From Hyphomicrobium album (lineage in GTDB: Bacteria; Pseudomonadota; Alphaproteobacteria; Rhizobiales; Hyphomicrobiaceae), in contig NZ_WMBQ01000001.1 of NCBI RefSeq assembly GCF_009708035.1, forward strand, positions 1,612,001-1,676,000: 64,000 nucleotides of DNA. The letters run 5' to 3'. Below, piece after piece: positions 7,285 to 15,679 of this stretch. The number at the start of each line of letters is the position of its first letter. The stretch's first letter is position 1. Below the pieces are notes generated by a model, which saw only the letters and a list, made by a program, of their open reading frames with translations, was not told the origin of the DNA and made no database searches. The translations under genes were made by a program, and so were the position numbers.

Positions 7285-9459
7285 TTAGGTCGCGCGTAGC
7301 AGATCCGCCTTGAGCGGCAGCTTGCGCACGCGCACGCCGGTCGCCGCGAACACCGCGTTCGCGACTGCCGGTATCACCGCCGAGGTTCCCGGCTCGCCAA
7401 TGCCGCCGGGAGCTTCGCCGTTGTTGACGATCTCAACCTCGATCTTCGGCGCCTCGTCGATGCGCAGCACGCGATAGTTGTCGAAGTTCGACTGCTCGAC
7501 GCGGCCGTTCTTCAAGGTGATCTCGCCCCACAGCGCCGCGCTGATACCGAAAATGATGCCGCTCTGCAGCTGCGCTTTGACGGTATCGGGATTGACGACC
7601 TGACCGCAGTCGACGACGGAGACGACGCGATCCACGTGAACTTCGCCGCTATCGTTGACGCTCACTTCCGCGACCTCGGCGAGATAGGTGCCGAAGGCGA
7701 ACAAGAGCGCCATGCCGCGGCCCTTACGTTCGCCGAGCGGCGTGCCCCAGCCCGACAGCTCTGCTGCCCGCTCCACGACGTGCCGCGCGCGGGGGTGTTT
7801 GGCCGTCAGCTGGCGACGGAACTCGACAGGATCTTTTTTTGCCGCCGCGGCCAGCTCGTCGATGAAGCTCTCGACGACGAAGCAGTTACGGGTTGGCCCG
7901 ACGCCGCGCCAGAACGCGGTGGGAATACCGGGTGGCTCCTCGCGCACGTAGTCGACGAAAACGTTCGGGATGTCGTAGGGCAGCTCGATCGCGCCGTCGA
8001 CCGCATCGGAATCGAGGTCGTTCTGGAACGCCGCCGGGAAGAAGCGCGCCATGATCGACGAGCCGACGATGCGGTGCTTCCAGGCGATGAGCTCGCCCTT
8101 GGGGTCGAGCCCGGCGCTGATGCGGTCGTAGTAGTACGGCCGGTACATGTCGTGCTGGATGTCCTCCTCGCGGCTCCACACGATCTTGATCGGGTCCTTC
8201 GACTGCTTGGCGAAGAGCACCGCCTGGACGATGAAGTCGAACTCCAGCCGGCGCCCGAAACCGCCGCCCAGCAGGTGATTGTGGATGCGCACCTTGTCGC
8301 GCTCGATGCCGAGCGCGGTCGACGCGGCGAGCTGCGCGTTGGCCGGGACCTGCGTGCCGACCCAGATGTCGCAACCTTCGGGCGTCACGTGCACAGTGCA
8401 GTTGATTGGCTCCATGGCCGCATGGGCGAGGAACGGATTCTCGTAAACGCTCTCCAGTCGCTGCGCCGCCTTGCCTAGCTCGCCGGCGGCGTCGCCGACC
8501 GACTTGCCGACGGCGCCATCGCGCTCGGAAGCCTTGGCCAGCGCCGCAACGACATCCGCCGTGGTCACCGAGGCATTCGGACCGGCGTTGAACTTCGGTG
8601 CGGCGGCTTCGAGACCCTTGCGCGCCGCCCAATAGTGATCGGCAACCACCGCGACCGCGTCGTCGATCTTGATCACCTGGCGCACACCCGGCACCGCCAA
8701 AGCCGCCGCCTCATCGACCGAAGCGAGAGTCCCGCCGAACACCGGCGAGGCGGCAACGGTGGCGACCTTCATGCCCGGCACTTGCGCATCGATGCCGAAC
8801 TTGGCCGTGCCGTCGACCTTGCCGGATGCGTCGAGACGCTTCACAGGTGTGCCGATGATACGGAACTGGCTCGGCTCCTTGAGCACGACCTTGTCGGGCA
8901 CAGGCAGCTTCGACGCCGCGTCGGCCAGCGCGCCATAGCCGATGCGCTGTCCGCTCTTGGCGTGGATGACCTCGCCCTTCTCGGTCGTCAGCTCGGTGGC
9001 ATCGACGCCCAGCTTCTCCGACGCGGCCGCAACCAGCATCTGCCGCGCGGCCGCTCCCGCCTCGCGCAGCGGCTTGTAGAAGCCGCGCACAGAGTTCGAG
9101 CCGCCCGTGAGCTGCGCGCCTCCAACCGCCGGATTGCCGTATAGCTTGTCGCTCGGCGGCGCGATGCCGTAGGTGACCTGCGCCATGTCGGCATCAAGCT
9201 CCTCGGCAACGAGCATCGGAAGCGCCGTGTACGTTCCCTGCCCCATCTCGATGGACGGCGAGATGACCGTCACCTTGCCGTCGAGGCCGATCCTGATGAA
9301 GGCGTTCGGGGAGAACTCGGCGGCGGGCGCACTGCCCGGCTCGGCGCCCGCGACGTCGACCCAGCCGATCAGCATGCCTCCGCCAACGGCAGCGCTCGCT
9401 TGCAGGAAGCGGCGGCGCGAAAGGGAAGCGGTTTCGGGCTTCCAGTCCTTCAATATCAT
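7285..9459 (-). CDS. Molybdopterin-binding subunit of an aldehyde/isoquinoline-type oxidoreductase
   Basis: Large subunit of a xanthine-dehydrogenase-superfamily molybdenum hydroxylase of the IorB-like kind, 724 residues. The N-terminus carries a Tat signal (LSRRRFLQASAAVGGG), so it is exported folded. Catalytic features include GGGFGRRLEFDFIVQA, a substrate-channel block FWRGVGPTRNCF, and the C-terminal GGIGEPGTSAVIPAVANA with the expected active-site Glu. It pairs with the 2Fe-2S subunit whose stop lies 11 bases upstream. There is no FAD subunit, consistent with the two-subunit periplasmic type that passes electrons to a cytochrome. The true substrate cannot be read from sequence. MoCo maturation genes are not in the window. 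Confidence 0.9.
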   Translation of the reverse strand: MILKDWKPETASLSRRRFLQASAAVGGGMLIGWVDVAGAEPGSAPAAEFSPNAFIRIGLDGKVTVISPSIEMGQGTYTALPMLVAEELDADMAQVTYGIAPPSDKLYGNPAVGGAQLTGGSNSVRGFYKPLREAGAAARQMLVAAASEKLGVDATELTTEKGEVIHAKSGQRIGYGALADAASKLPVPDKVVLKEPSQFRIIGTPVKRLDASGKVDGTAKFGIDAQVPGMKVATVAASPVFGGTLASVDEAAALAVPGVRQVIKIDDAVAVVADHYWAARKGLEAAAPKFNAGPNASVTTADVVAALAKASERDGAVGKSVGDAAGELGKAAQRLESVYENPFLAHAAMEPINCTVHVTPEGCDIWVGTQVPANAQLAASTALGIERDKVRIHNHLLGGGFGRRLEFDFIVQAVLFAKQSKDPIKIVWSREEDIQHDMYRPYYYDRISAGLDPKGELIAWKHRIVGSSIMARFFPAAFQNDLDSDAVDGAIELPYDIPNVFVDYVREEPPGIPTAFWRGVGPTRNCFVVESFIDELAAAAKKDPVEFRRQLTAKHPRARHVVERAAELSGWGTPLGERKGRGMALLFAFGTYLAEVAEVSVNDSGEVHVDRVVSVVDCGQVVNPDTVKAQLQSGIIFGISAALWGEITLKNGRVEQSNFDNYRVLRIDEAPKIEVEIVNNGEAPGGIGEPGTSAVIPAVANAVFAATGVRVRKLPLKADLLRAT

Positions 9460-9470
9460 GGCGTCGCCCC

Positions 9471-9935
9471 CTACTTGCTCGCGGCGGCCTTGGCCGCCTG
9501 CTTAACGGCCTCGCGAATCCGCACGTAGGTGCCGCAGCGGCAGATGTTGCCCGACATGCCCTGGTCGATGTCGGTGTCGGTCGGTTCGGGAATCATGTCG
9601 ATGATCGCCGCCGCCGTCATGATCTGTCCCGACTGACAGTAGCCGCACTGCACGACCTCCAGTCCGAGCCATGCATCCTGCACGGCCTTGCCGCTCTTGG
9701 TTGCGCCGATGCCTTCAATGGTCGTGATGGCGCTGTCGGCGACGTTAGAGACCGGTGTCAGGCAGGAACGGCGCGGCTCGCCGTCCACATGCACGGTGCA
9801 GGCACCGCACTGGCCGATGCCGCATCCAAACTTCGTGCCGGTCATGCCGAGAACGTCGCGGATCACCCACAACAGGGGCATATCGCCCTCGACAGGCACG
9901 GAAACTTTCGTGCCGTTGACGGTGAGATTGATCAT
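9471..9935 (-). CDS. 2Fe-2S subunit of the molybdenum hydroxylase
   Basis: 154 residues, the small electron-transfer subunit (IorA-like). The N-terminal ferredoxin-type cluster ligands lie in FGCGIGQCGACTVHV and a later Cys in RRSCLTP; the C-terminal all-helical domain has the second cluster in CGYCQSGQ and GNICRCGTY. There is no signal peptide, so it probably travels in complex with its Tat-bearing partner encoded immediately downstream. First gene of the two-gene operon; the 106 bases before it (9936-10041) hold no further gene. Confidence 0.93.
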   Translation of the reverse strand: MINLTVNGTKVSVPVEGDMPLLWVIRDVLGMTGTKFGCGIGQCGACTVHVDGEPRRSCLTPVSNVADSAITTIEGIGATKSGKAVQDAWLGLEVVQCGYCQSGQIMTAAAIIDMIPEPTDTDIDQGMSGNICRCGTYVRIREAVKQAAKAAASK

Positions 9936-10041
9936 GCTGGCTACTCCCTCGCCTGGGGTTGGCTGAGGTCAATATAGCGTTGCGCCGACGGGTTGCCACC
10001 CCTCGGCGTTTTTAGTGACAACCAGCATCTATTCGAGGTCG

Positions 10042-10389
10042 CTACGACTTTTCGACAAATGTTTTGAGGCGCGCGAGGGCATCGTCCCACTGGCGCGCGA
10101 TGCGATCGAGATAGGCGCGCGCATCGTCGATGGACCGCGCCTCCAACTCGAAAAGCGTTTCCCGCCCGGAGCGCGCGCTGCGCACGACGCCGGCATCCTC
10201 CAGGACGCGCAAGTGCTTCGACACCGCCTGACGCGTCAGGTGCGTCCCCTCGGTGAGCCGCGAGATCGATTGCGGATCACCACTGAGCAGCTTCGAAAGG
10301 ACCGTGAGCCTTGTCTCGTCGCCGAGTGCGGCGAACACTGTGGCACGCGTCTTGAGCGCGGCGAGGCTGCTAGGCCGCTTTTCGGACAT
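10042..10389 (-). CDS. ArsR-type winged-helix regulator
   Basis: 115 residues from ATG 10389 (MSEKRPSSLAALKTRATVF); a TTG at 10398 closer to a GAGG ribosome site would add three residues. The winged helix is clear: FAALGDETRLTVLSKLL, then the recognition helix in TRQAVSKHLRVLEDAG and wing VRSARSGRETLFEL. There are no ArsR/SmtB metal-site cysteines, so it is not an obvious metal sensor. It overlaps the 3' end of the SRPBCC gene by 20 bases, so the two are translationally coupled. Two identical-architecture palindromes upstream of the SRPBCC gene are its likely operators. Confidence 0.88.
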   Translation of the reverse strand: MSEKRPSSLAALKTRATVFAALGDETRLTVLSKLLSGDPQSISRLTEGTHLTRQAVSKHLRVLEDAGVVRSARSGRETLFELEARSIDDARAYLDRIARQWDDALARLKTFVEKS

Positions 10390-10822
10390 GGCGTGCAATG
10401 TTCCTCATCTGCTCCTCCCAGCCGCCCTCATTCATCCGGAAGGCTTCGTCGCGGCGGTGCTTGGGAATTTTGTCGAATCCGCTTTCGACCACGCGCAGCA
10501 GCGTGCCGGTAGGCGTCGGCTCGAGGGTAAACTCGACCAGCGTCGGCGTCTCCTTGGAATAGTCGACGTCGGGCTCGACCGCGTACGGGTGCCAGGTGAA
10601 CGAGAACAGGCGTTCCGGCTCGATTTTCTGCACGACGACCTGCATGCGCACGTGCTCGTAGCCTGGATAAGTGATCTGACCGCCCGAAGCCTTGCCCGCC
10701 ACGAACGGACCTTCGAGCTTGACGCGAAACCACGCGCCGAACTCGCGATAGTCGGTGAGGGCCTTCCACACGCGTGACACCGGCGCCTTGAGATCGATGG
10801 TCTTTTCGATGTGATCGCTCAT
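10370..10822 (-). CDS. SRPBCC (AHSA1-like) domain protein
   Basis: 150 residues from ATG 10822 (MSDHIEKTIDLKAPVSRVWKAL). The START/SRPBCC fold is recognisable: KAPVSRVWKALTDYREFGAWF, ITYPGYEHVRMQVVV, LFSFTWHPYA and TLLRVVESGFDKIP. These proteins have a hydrophobic ligand pocket; ArsR-SRPBCC pairs are common in proteobacteria, but the ligand is usually unknown. The ribosome site AGGAGG sits inside the operator-like palindrome directly before the start. First gene of the pair. Confidence 0.86.
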   Translation of the reverse strand: MSDHIEKTIDLKAPVSRVWKALTDYREFGAWFRVKLEGPFVAGKASGGQITYPGYEHVRMQVVVQKIEPERLFSFTWHPYAVEPDVDYSKETPTLVEFTLEPTPTGTLLRVVESGFDKIPKHRRDEAFRMNEGGWEEQMRNIARHVRKAA

Positions 10823-10824
10823 AC

Positions 10825-10886
10825 GCAACCTCCTGGTTGCGCACATCCATACAACCGGCTTTGCTATTGAGCAACCCTTTCGTTGC
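10825..10886. promoter_or_regulatory. Twin GCAAC-N6-GTTGC palindromes, likely ArsR operators
   Basis: Two palindromes of identical architecture: 10825-10840 and 10871-10886, each GCAAC, six bases, GTTGC. Centres are 46 bases apart. The first overlaps the ribosome-binding site of the SRPBCC gene; the second lies next to the end of the GST gene. Position upstream of an ArsR-containing operon suggests autoregulation. Binding itself is inference. Confidence 0.6.
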
Positions 10887-10893
10887 GCTTTTT

Positions 10894-11553
10894 TCAATCG
10901 CGGTCCGGGGCACCGGGCGGAAACATCTCTCTATAGGGACGCGCGTCATCCACGGCCCGCGCGTACGACGGCCGCGCGAGCAAGCGCGCGCGATAGGCCC
11001 TCAGGTTTGCGAGACCCTCGGGGATGGGATGCACCCAGTCGGCATAGAAGAGCGACGGTGCCGCGGCGCAGTCGGCGAGGCTGAACGTTTCTCCCGCCGC
11101 CCATGTGCGCGTCGCTATCGCGCCGTCGAGCCAGGCATAGGCGCGATCCAGCATGGCGCCGGCCTCCTCGACGCCCTTGGGGTCGCGCACCTCCGGCGCC
11201 CGGATGAAGTCGAAGACGATCCGCTGCATCGGCGTCATCACGTAGTTGTCGAACATGCGATCCATGCCGCGCACCTCGAGCGCCGCGTCCGCCTCCTGAG
11301 GAACGAAGCGCTCGCGACCGGGATGGTGCACATCGAGGTACTCGACGATGACGCTGCTCTCGACTACGGCGCGCTCGCCGTCGACCAGAACCGGCATGCG
11401 GCGCATGGGCGACAGCTTGGCGAATTCGACCAAGTTCCGCTTCTCGTCCGGTGCCAGCATGCGGAATTCGAACGGCGTGTCGTTCTCGTAGAGGGCGATG
11501 AGCACCTTCTGGCAGTAGGACGAGAACGGATGGGCATAGAGTTGCAACACCAT
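10894..11553 (-). CDS. Glutathione S-transferase family protein
   Basis: 219 residues. N-terminal thioredoxin-like domain: MVLQLYAHPFSSYCQKVLIAL, the cis-Pro block RMPVLVDGERAVVESSVIVEYL with the glutathione-binding Glu-Ser. C-terminal helical domain: WAAGETFSLADCAAAPSLFYADW, the conserved N-capping Asp region. Substrate unknown. The ATG overlaps the stop of the RibD/DHFR-like gene by one base (TAATG), so the two genes form an operon. Confidence 0.9.
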   Translation of the reverse strand: MVLQLYAHPFSSYCQKVLIALYENDTPFEFRMLAPDEKRNLVEFAKLSPMRRMPVLVDGERAVVESSVIVEYLDVHHPGRERFVPQEADAALEVRGMDRMFDNYVMTPMQRIVFDFIRAPEVRDPKGVEEAGAMLDRAYAWLDGAIATRTWAAGETFSLADCAAAPSLFYADWVHPIPEGLANLRAYRARLLARPSYARAVDDARPYREMFPPGAPDRD

Positions 11554-12197
11554 TATACAGCCTTCTCCAATACGACGTGTGTGACGTTGTCGGTCGGCAC
11601 ATGATGGACGACCTGGTAGCCGACTTTCGGCAGGTCGAGACCGGCAAAGAGCGGCTCTCCCGACCCGAGCATCACTGGAGCGACGGCGAAGTGCAGCTGG
11701 TCGATCAGGCCGGCCGTCAGATATTGGCGGATGGTGCTGGCACCGCCGCCGACGCGGACATCCTTGCCATCAGCTGCGGCGAAGGCTTGGCCCAGCGCCG
11801 CGTGAATGCCGTCGACGAAGTGGAAGGTGGTGCCGCCGTCCATGGTGAATGACGGGCGCGGGTGGTGGGTCAGCACGAAGACGGGGGTATGGTACGGCGG
11901 GTTGTCGCCCCACCAGCCCTTCCAAGAGTCGTCGGGCCACGGGCCGCGCACCGGCCCGAACATGTTGCGGCCGAGTATCCACGCGCCGACGTTCTCGATC
12001 CCGCGCTCCATGAAGCCGTTGTCGGTGCCCGTCGTGCCGCCTTCATTGCCGAGCATCTTCTGGAAGAAGCGCGTCGCGTACGCCCATGTGTGCAGCGTCG
12101 TACCGCCGACACCCAGCGGATCGGCCAGGCTTTGAGTGGGGCCAGCACCATAGCCGTCAAGCGAGACGGCAAAATTATGAACGCGAAGTTTAGCCAT
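11553..12197 (-). CDS. RibD/DHFR-fold reductase family protein
   Basis: 214 residues. Dihydrofolate-reductase-like fold of the RibD C-terminal type: MAKLRVHNFAVSLDGYGAGP, IENVGAWILGRNMFGP, FVLTHHPRPSF, and the NADPH-binding DVRVGGGASTIRQYL followed by LIDQLHFAVAPVMLGSGEPLF. It is not the housekeeping FolA, which is encoded at 1186-1689; proteins of this group are usually annotated as general dihydrofolate reductase family members with unknown substrate. First gene of a two-gene operon with the GST, which fits a detoxification or secondary-metabolite role only loosely. Confidence 0.87.
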   Translation of the reverse strand: MAKLRVHNFAVSLDGYGAGPTQSLADPLGVGGTTLHTWAYATRFFQKMLGNEGGTTGTDNGFMERGIENVGAWILGRNMFGPVRGPWPDDSWKGWWGDNPPYHTPVFVLTHHPRPSFTMDGGTTFHFVDGIHAALGQAFAAADGKDVRVGGGASTIRQYLTAGLIDQLHFAVAPVMLGSGEPLFAGLDLPKVGYQVVHHVPTDNVTHVVLEKAV

Positions 12198-12790
12198 GCG
12201 CGCGCGTGCCTCTGCTTAACCGGTCGTAAGCGCCGACCATCGTCCGTTTGCACATCCTCGCGCAAGTGTCGGATATGCGCGGGTCGACGCGCCTGTCGTG
12301 CTCACGCGCGCGCTACAGCATCCGCTTTGCGGGACCACAGCGTTGCGGTCACGCGGTTGGACATCGCCTACGACATGCGCGCGACAAATTATCGACGCCA
12401 ACATTTTCATGCGCTACAAAGATGCGACGTCCATCGCGAGGCAACGGATGCCTAAGACGGGTGAGTCCAACACTTCACCATCCCTTACGCTGGCGCGCCG
12501 GCGCCGCCGCGCGTCGCGGCGTGGCGTGATCTGCCGGCGCATCGGCGAGCATCAGGCGCGACGTCGGGCCTTCTCTTACCCCGCGTCTCTCCCCTTCGGC
12601 CATGCACCGATGCAGCTGCCGCTACCCCCATGCCTTCGCTTCCGCCACCGCCAGCATCGGTCGAGCTTGCGCGCCGCCCGCCGCTGGAGCCGCCTCTGGC
12701 AGCGCGGCGAAGGACACATCAGCCGCACGATGGTGTTGCGAGGCACCGTCTATGGCGGAGCTACGCTCCTCGACGCGGTGGGGCCTGAAA
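12198..12790. other. 593-base stretch without recognisable gene
   Basis: Short open frames occur on both strands but none has a family-like sequence, sensible codon pattern or good start. The sequence is GC-rich with local Arg-coding runs in several frames. No tRNA, no strong hairpin with T-run and no insertion-sequence ends were found. It could be degenerate coding sequence or simply a long spacer holding the promoter for the plus-distal minus-strand RibD-like gene. Confidence 0.6.
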
Positions 12791-13720
12791 TCAACCGTGC
12801 GCTCTGGCAAGGAAGCGCTGCAGCGACGCCAGAACGTCGGCCGGCCGCTCCTCGCATACGAAATGGCCGCCGGGGACAGAGTGCCCCTCGGCGTTATCGG
12901 CCCATGCGGACCAGGTCTTCAACGGCTCACCGCGGGCAACGCTGAAATCCTCGCTCCACACGACGAGTAGAGGTGCAGCGATTCGGCGAACGCCGCGATC
13001 GGCCTCATCGTGCACACGATCGACGGCCCAGCCGGCGCGATAGTCCTCGCAGCTCGCGTGGATCGACGCCGGGTCGCTAAAGCAGGAAACGTAGTCCTCC
13101 ATGCTTGCGGTATCGAACTGGAAGCCCGTGCCGGCCCAACTGCGCACGATGGTGCGCAGAAAGAAGTCCGGAGCGGCGCCGATGAGCGTCTCCGGCAGCG
13201 GCCGGGCCTGCGCCAGGAAGAACCAGTGGTACATGCGCATGGCGCCGTCGGCTTCGGCCCGCGCCCAAACGTCGGCGGTGGGCAGGATATCGAGCAGGGC
13301 GAGCGCGGTTACGACCTGCGGATGATCGAGCGCTAGACGATAGCCGACGCGGGCGCCGCGGTCGTGCCCGGCGATGGCGAAGCGGTCGAAGCCCAGCGCC
13401 CCCATGGTTGCCAGCTGATCCTGCGCCATCGTCCGCTTGGCATACGTCATGTGCTCTGCGTCGCCGACCGGTTTGTCGGAGCGGCCGTAGCCGCGCAGGT
13501 CCGGCACCACGACCGTGTACTGCTGCGCCAGCGCCGGCGCGATCGCCCGCCACATGACCCGTGTCTGGGGGTAGCCGTGCAGCAGCAGCAATGGCGGCCC
13601 CGATCCCCCCACGAGTGCGTCAATGGTCAGGCCGGCGCCGGGCAGGCGGTGGCGCTCGAAACCATCGATCAGTCCTTCGGGAAACGGGTTCGAGGTCATC
13701 GGACTAGTGGGCGTGCTCAT
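12791..13720 (-). CDS. Alpha/beta hydrolase similar to fluoroacetate/haloacetate dehalogenase
   Basis: 309 residues from ATG 13720 (MSTPTSPMTSNPF); MTSNPF at 13699 is an alternative. Alpha/beta-hydrolase fold: LLLLHGYPQTRVMWR (oxyanion region), nucleophile elbow AGHDRGARVGYRLAL with Asp as nucleophile, LLDILPT, and the catalytic His in GGHFVCEE. Asp rather than Ser as nucleophile, the paired Arg, and the His-Trp of MYHWFFLAQ that in fluoroacetate dehalogenase sits at the halide pocket all fit the haloacetate dehalogenase subgroup. Epoxide hydrolases share part of this pattern, so the substrate is inference. It stands alone on the minus strand. Confidence 0.83.
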   Translation of the reverse strand: MSTPTSPMTSNPFPEGLIDGFERHRLPGAGLTIDALVGGSGPPLLLLHGYPQTRVMWRAIAPALAQQYTVVVPDLRGYGRSDKPVGDAEHMTYAKRTMAQDQLATMGALGFDRFAIAGHDRGARVGYRLALDHPQVVTALALLDILPTADVWARAEADGAMRMYHWFFLAQARPLPETLIGAAPDFFLRTIVRSWAGTGFQFDTASMEDYVSCFSDPASIHASCEDYRAGWAVDRVHDEADRGVRRIAAPLLVVWSEDFSVARGEPLKTWSAWADNAEGHSVPGGHFVCEERPADVLASLQRFLARAHG

Positions 13721-13912
13721 TGCAAGCTTCAGTAATCCAGCAATAGCATCTTGGGGATGAGATCGCCCGGTGCTCAAATGCCTTTTTCAGGTGTGGGATA
13801 TGGGAGGCGGTCATGCATATCGCCGCCAGGGCGGCCGTCACGGCCTCGGCCGAGTTACCGTGAGCCGCCCAGCCCGCTTTCGCCGGGCTCGCAGATGCGC
13901 TACGACGCACGC

Positions 13913-14119
13913 ATGGAAGAGCCCATTATCGATCGTGCCGCCATGGGGAAGCTTGCCAAGGCGCTCGCCTTCATCTGCAGCCCAGATCATCCGACGACGC
14001 TCGCGCTCAAGGCTGCGGCCGAAAGCGGCTCGGAGAAGGATATCAAGGCGGCCCGTGCCGCCTTTCTCAAGCTGAAGCCGGCGGATCGCCGCTCGGCTCT
14101 GGCGATGTTGCGCGATTGA
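13913..14119 (+). CDS. Small conserved-looking protein coupled to YkgJ-type gene
   Basis: 68 residues from ATG 13913 (MEEPIIDRAAMGKLAKALAF); MRYDARMEEP at 13895 is possible. Mostly helical and charged, with ALKAAAESGSEKDIKAARAAFLKLKPADRRSALAML. No signal peptide or known domain. Its TGA overlaps the next ATG by one base, so it is cotranslated with the YkgJ-family gene. Function unknown. Confidence 0.65.
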   Translation: MEEPIIDRAAMGKLAKALAFICSPDHPTTLALKAAAESGSEKDIKAARAAFLKLKPADRRSALAMLRD

Positions 14120-14427
14120 TGGGTTCGGTCGTCCCGTCGCCGTGCAATGCTTGCGGAGCGTGCTGCTCCTATTCTGCCGATTGGCCGCGCTTCACCCTTG
14201 AGGATGATGCAGATATCGCGCGCCTGCCGCCTGAGTTCGTATCCGACACGATGAGCGGCATGCGTTGCGATGGCGAGCGTTGCTGCGCGCTTCTCGGCAA
14301 GGTCGGCGTCGCAACATCTTGCAGCGTTTACGCTCAGCGGCCCGACGTGTGCCGCGCGTGTCAGCCCGGCGATGAGGCCTGCACGATGGCGCGCCATCGC
14401 TTCGGTCTGACGCCTCTTGCCCCTTAG
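14119..14427 (+). CDS. YkgJ-type cysteine-cluster protein
   Basis: 102 residues. Cys pattern CNACGACCSYSADWPRF at the N-terminus, then RCDGERCCALLG, TSCSVYAQRPDVCRACQPGDEAC: the conserved arrangement of the zinc/iron-chelating YkgJ domain (UPF0153-like). The metal and client are not known for most members. It overlaps the upstream 68-residue gene by one base and stops one base before the convergent esterase gene. Some YkgJ proteins act near metal or cofactor assembly, but nothing here shows which. Confidence 0.85.
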   Translation: MGSVVPSPCNACGACCSYSADWPRFTLEDDADIARLPPEFVSDTMSGMRCDGERCCALLGKVGVATSCSVYAQRPDVCRACQPGDEACTMARHRFGLTPLAP

Positions 14428-14428
14428 C

Positions 14429-15622
14429 TCAAGCACTTTGCCGTGCATGCTCGAGAAAGAACCGGAGCATCTCCCGGGTGGCGTCTGGCCCTGATGGATC
14501 GGTAAAGGATCCCGCGGCACTGCCGCCCGACCACGCGTGTCCCGCACCATGGATCTCCCACAGCTCGACGATGCTGCGGCCCGTGGAATCGCGGCGGATC
14601 GAACGCGTGAACCGGCCGAGTGTCGGCTGCGCCTCTGGTTCCGTCTGCACTTCGCCGCCGGCGCGCGCGATGACCTCCGCGCCGTTGCGTGGATGCACGG
14701 TCGTGTCCCGATCACCGTGGAACACGATGGTCGGTACGGCGTGACTCGTCGGGACAACGCGGGTTGCAACGCGCGTCCCGACGCGTGCAGGACCATTGCC
14801 GTTCATGGCGGCGAACGCGGACGGCAGATCGCGCGCGGCCCCACAGGCGAGCCCCGAGTGTACGCCTACCGCTGCGTAGAGATCGGGATACGCTTCGCCC
14901 ATGACTGCGGCAGCGGCACCGCCAGCCGACAGCCCGGCGATATAGATGCGCTGCGCATCTATATTGTAGTCACTCACGACTTGACGCGTGATGCCGGCGA
15001 TCAGAGCGGGCTCGCCCAGGTCGCGCTGCTGGTCGCTGGGTTTGAACCAGTTCCAGCACCGCTGCGCATTGGCCGCCAATGGTTGCTCGGGATACACCAC
15101 GAAACAGCCGTGCTCTTCAGCGGCAAAGTTCATGCGCGTGCCGGCGGCAAAGTCATCGGCTGATTGCGTACACCCATGCAGCATGACGATCAGCGGCCGC
15201 GGCCCGTCGATGCCGCCGCTGGGGACATAAAGCTTGTACGCCCGCGTTCCGGCGGCGCTAGTAAAGCTACCGGCGATGTAGTTGCCGGCGGCCGGGGCGA
15301 CATCGGCGGACGCCGGCGTCCCTCGTCTCGGCAAGCTGCGCAGACCAGGAAGACCCGTATCGAGACGGCCGAGGATTCCCAACAAGGCGGCCGGCGCAGC
15401 GGTGGCAGCTGTCGCTTTGTCCACGTTCGTCATCACTGCGTCCACAACGGTGAGCTCAAGCGGCTGCAGCAAGATCGCGGCGTCGGCCGCTGCAGTTGTC
15501 TCAGGCCCGCTGGGGCGTCCGCCGCGCAGGACGCTCTGGATCAGCGCCACCGCCTCGTTCAAGCGGCCGCCGCGGGTCAGTTGCGTCGCCTCGGTGATGT
15601 CGCGGAGATTGATCGGTTTCAT
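14429..15622 (-). CDS. PHB depolymerase family esterase
   Basis: 397 residues from ATG 15622 (MKPINLRDITEATQLTRGG). The N-terminal 120 residues are a helical family extension. The catalytic domain begins near AYKLYVPSGG and shows PLIVMLHGCTQSADDFAAGT, lipase box GLSAGGAAAAVMGEAYP, Asp region FHGDRDTTVHPRNG and the final His in GAGHAWSGG. This is the LpqC/PHB-depolymerase family with esterase activity on short polyesters or feruloyl esters; no obvious secretion signal, so an intracellular or non-classical role is likely. An RHH regulator gene lies 57 bases upstream on the same strand. Confidence 0.88.
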   Translation of the reverse strand: MKPINLRDITEATQLTRGGRLNEAVALIQSVLRGGRPSGPETTAAADAAILLQPLELTVVDAVMTNVDKATAATAAPAALLGILGRLDTGLPGLRSLPRRGTPASADVAPAAGNYIAGSFTSAAGTRAYKLYVPSGGIDGPRPLIVMLHGCTQSADDFAAGTRMNFAAEEHGCFVVYPEQPLAANAQRCWNWFKPSDQQRDLGEPALIAGITRQVVSDYNIDAQRIYIAGLSAGGAAAAVMGEAYPDLYAAVGVHSGLACGAARDLPSAFAAMNGNGPARVGTRVATRVVPTSHAVPTIVFHGDRDTTVHPRNGAEVIARAGGEVQTEPEAQPTLGRFTRSIRRDSTGRSIVELWEIHGAGHAWSGGSAAGSFTDPSGPDATREMLRFFLEHARQSA

Positions 15623-15679
15623 GCGGACCTTTCTGTCGGTCAATGCGAGGAGAGGAGCCAATCGGAAACTCTGCGCCGG

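Noticed and set aside
12298-12945. Plus-strand frame across the 12.2-12.9 kb gap
   Set aside because: Arg-rich composition, no recognisable domain, and its second half is antisense to the hydrolase gene.
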